Shown piece by piece: positions 15,341 to 16,298 of a stretch of 16,298 nucleotides of DNA. Origin of the DNA: JBOFDK01 sp051646925 (GTDB lineage Bacteria > Bacillota > Clostridia > Lachnospirales > Cellulosilyticaceae); the NCBI GenBank assembly GCA_051646925.1, contig JBOFDK010000115.1, positions 1 through 16,298 of the forward strand, given 5' to 3'. Under the pieces are notes generated by a model, which was not told the DNA's origin, made no database searches, and worked only from the letters and a program-made list of their open reading frames with translations. Made by a program: the position numbers and the translations under genes. Positions within the stretch are counted from its first letter, which is position 1. Each line of letters starts with the position of its first letter.

Positions 15341-15372
15341 TATATAGCGGTTACTAGACTTCGTTATTTTTT
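15312..15372. terminator. Long bidirectional terminator between the YprB-like gene and ispH
   Basis: AAGTCTAGTAACC (15323-15335) and GGTTACTAGACTT (15349-15361) pair perfectly over 13 bp. After one A/C mismatch a further 10 bp (AAAAAATAAC with GTTATTTTTT) continue the stem, giving T-runs on both strands. It includes the last codons of the plus-strand gene and touches the ispH stop codon, so it serves both convergent genes. Confidence 0.88.
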
Positions 15373-16255
15373 ATAATGTATTTTCAGCATTTGCATCTTT
15401 TACACATTTAATTACTGCATCTAAAAGTTCTTTTGGTGTTGATGCCCCTGCAGTAATACCTATTTTTTTCGCATTTAAAACCATCTCTTTTGAAAATTCA
15501 TGTTCATTTGTTATGCAATATGTTTTTGAACAATACTTTTTGCTAATTTCATAAAGTTTTTGCGTATTAGAACTTGATTTACTTCCAATTACAATCATGA
15601 CATCTACTTCTTCTGCAATTATTTTTGCTTCTTCTTGACGCTCTGTAGTTGCATTACAAATAGTAGATATTGCACTAAACAAAACATTTTTCTTAGTAAG
15701 TGTATTTAAAATTTCTTCAACTACTGATTTTTTATACGTTGTTTGCGATACAACTAGATACTGCGCATCATTATCATATATATATTCTTCAGCTGTTTGT
15801 GCATCTTTTAAAATAATACCTTCATATTCAGTCCATCCATTAATACCTATTATTTCTGGATGCGACTCATCTCCTATAATAATAATTTTATAGCCTTTGT
15901 TTCGGTATGATTCTACAAGTTTATGAATTTTACTAACATATGGACATGTAGCGTCAATAATATTAATATTTTTTTGTTTTGCTATTTCATATACAGACTT
16001 ACCTACACCATGCGCTCTTATTATTAACGTATCGATTGGGTCATCTCCAATTGATTCAATCGACTTTATGCCTTTTTTTTCTAATTCATTAATTACAAAT
16101 TCATTATGAATAATAGGGCCATACGTATATGTGTGGTTTTTTACTTCTGCTGCATATGCCATATTTACCGCACGTTTAACTCCAAAACAAAATCCGGCAG
16201 ATCTAGCGATAATAATTTCTTTTTTGTGTACTTTAGCGTGCGTAAATATGCTCAT
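15371..16255 (-). CDS. ispH: 4-hydroxy-3-methylbut-2-enyl diphosphate reductase (IspH)
   Basis: This iron-sulfur enzyme carries out the last step of the MEP isoprenoid pathway, reducing HMBPP to isopentenyl and dimethylallyl diphosphates. All three cluster cysteines are present (numbered from ATG at 16255): C23 in AGFCFGVKRAV, C104 in DATCPYV and C200 in STICNATTERQ. So are His50, His82 (RAHGVG), His132 and the proton-donor Glu134 in SHPE, and Thr172 in QTTYKK. The ~294-residue length is close to the family norm. The start is unsure: ATG 16255 and TTG 16261 both lack a ribosome site, and the same frame remains open to the window edge at 16297. A different frame ends in TGA overlapping this ATG (ATGA), which could give translational coupling to an upstream gene. 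It might also be a C-terminal domain of a longer fusion. Confidence 0.92.
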   Translation of the reverse strand: MSIFTHAKVHKKEIIIARSAGFCFGVKRAVNMAYAAEVKNHTYTYGPIIHNEFVINELEKKGIKSIESIGDDPIDTLIIRAHGVGKSVYEIAKQKNINIIDATCPYVSKIHKLVESYRNKGYKIIIIGDESHPEIIGINGWTEYEGIILKDAQTAEEYIYDNDAQYLVVSQTTYKKSVVEEILNTLTKKNVLFSAISTICNATTERQEEAKIIAEEVDVMIVIGSKSSSNTQKLYEISKKYCSKTYCITNEHEFSKEMVLNAKKIGITAGASTPKELLDAVIKCVKDANAENTL

Positions 16256-16298
16256 TTGCAACAGAATTTTGAAAATGTGTTTTTGTTCATGTTCTGCA

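Noticed and set aside
1..16298. tRNA or rRNA genes
   Set aside because: Intergenic gaps are short and AT-rich, and no cloverleaf or conserved rRNA segment was seen by eye.

Overview
The window looks like chromosomal DNA of a low-GC, spore-forming member of the Firmicutes (Bacillota), most likely class Clostridia. The grounds are strongly AT-rich DNA, strong AGGAGG-type ribosome binding sites, a YunB sporulation protein, a type III glutamine synthetase, a small protein resembling the clostridial DUF6514 family, and a class A penicillin-binding protein with a long Asn/Pro-rich tail. Genus-level placement cannot be made from the sequence alone.

Layout. Positions 1-1914 (minus strand) are the right-hand part of a decaying HK97-type prophage. 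In transcription order they hold a truncated major capsid gene, a head-tail connector, a head-closure/adaptor gene with a nonsense codon, an HK97-gp10-like gene with an internal frameshifting deletion, and an intact tail-completion-type gene. The capsid fragment is joined head-on to the last ~60 codons of a tyrosine integrase on the plus strand (1915-2103). The middle of the prophage (lysogeny, replication, packaging and N-terminal capsid genes) has been lost at that junction. Integrase-arm-like repeats and a terminator separate the phage remnant from host DNA.

Positions 2173-16255 are ordinary chromosomal genes. They are rlmCD/rumA-type 23S rRNA methyltransferase (-), a PilZ c-di-GMP receptor (+), yebC (-), yigZ (-), a DUF6514-like small protein (-), hflX (-), glnN (-), yunB (-), an unrecognised 117-aa protein (-), a class A PBP (+), a YprB-like DEDD exonuclease-fold protein (+) and ispH (-). 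Most are single-gene or two-gene units with their own promoters and terminators; convergent pairs share bidirectional hairpins. yigZ and yebC lie in tandem, as do glnN and hflX. No gene set here forms a multi-component accessory or defence system.

Points most worth attention: the capsid/integrase deletion junction and the separate lesions in neighbouring phage genes; a terminator-like hairpin between a good glnN promoter and the glnN ribosome binding site; a nested inverted-repeat element between hflX and the DUF6514 gene; the 44-codon Asn tract and duplicated Cys motif in the PBP tail; and an ispH reading frame that stays open to the window edge without a visible ribosome binding site. I did not find convincing evidence of a new biological system.
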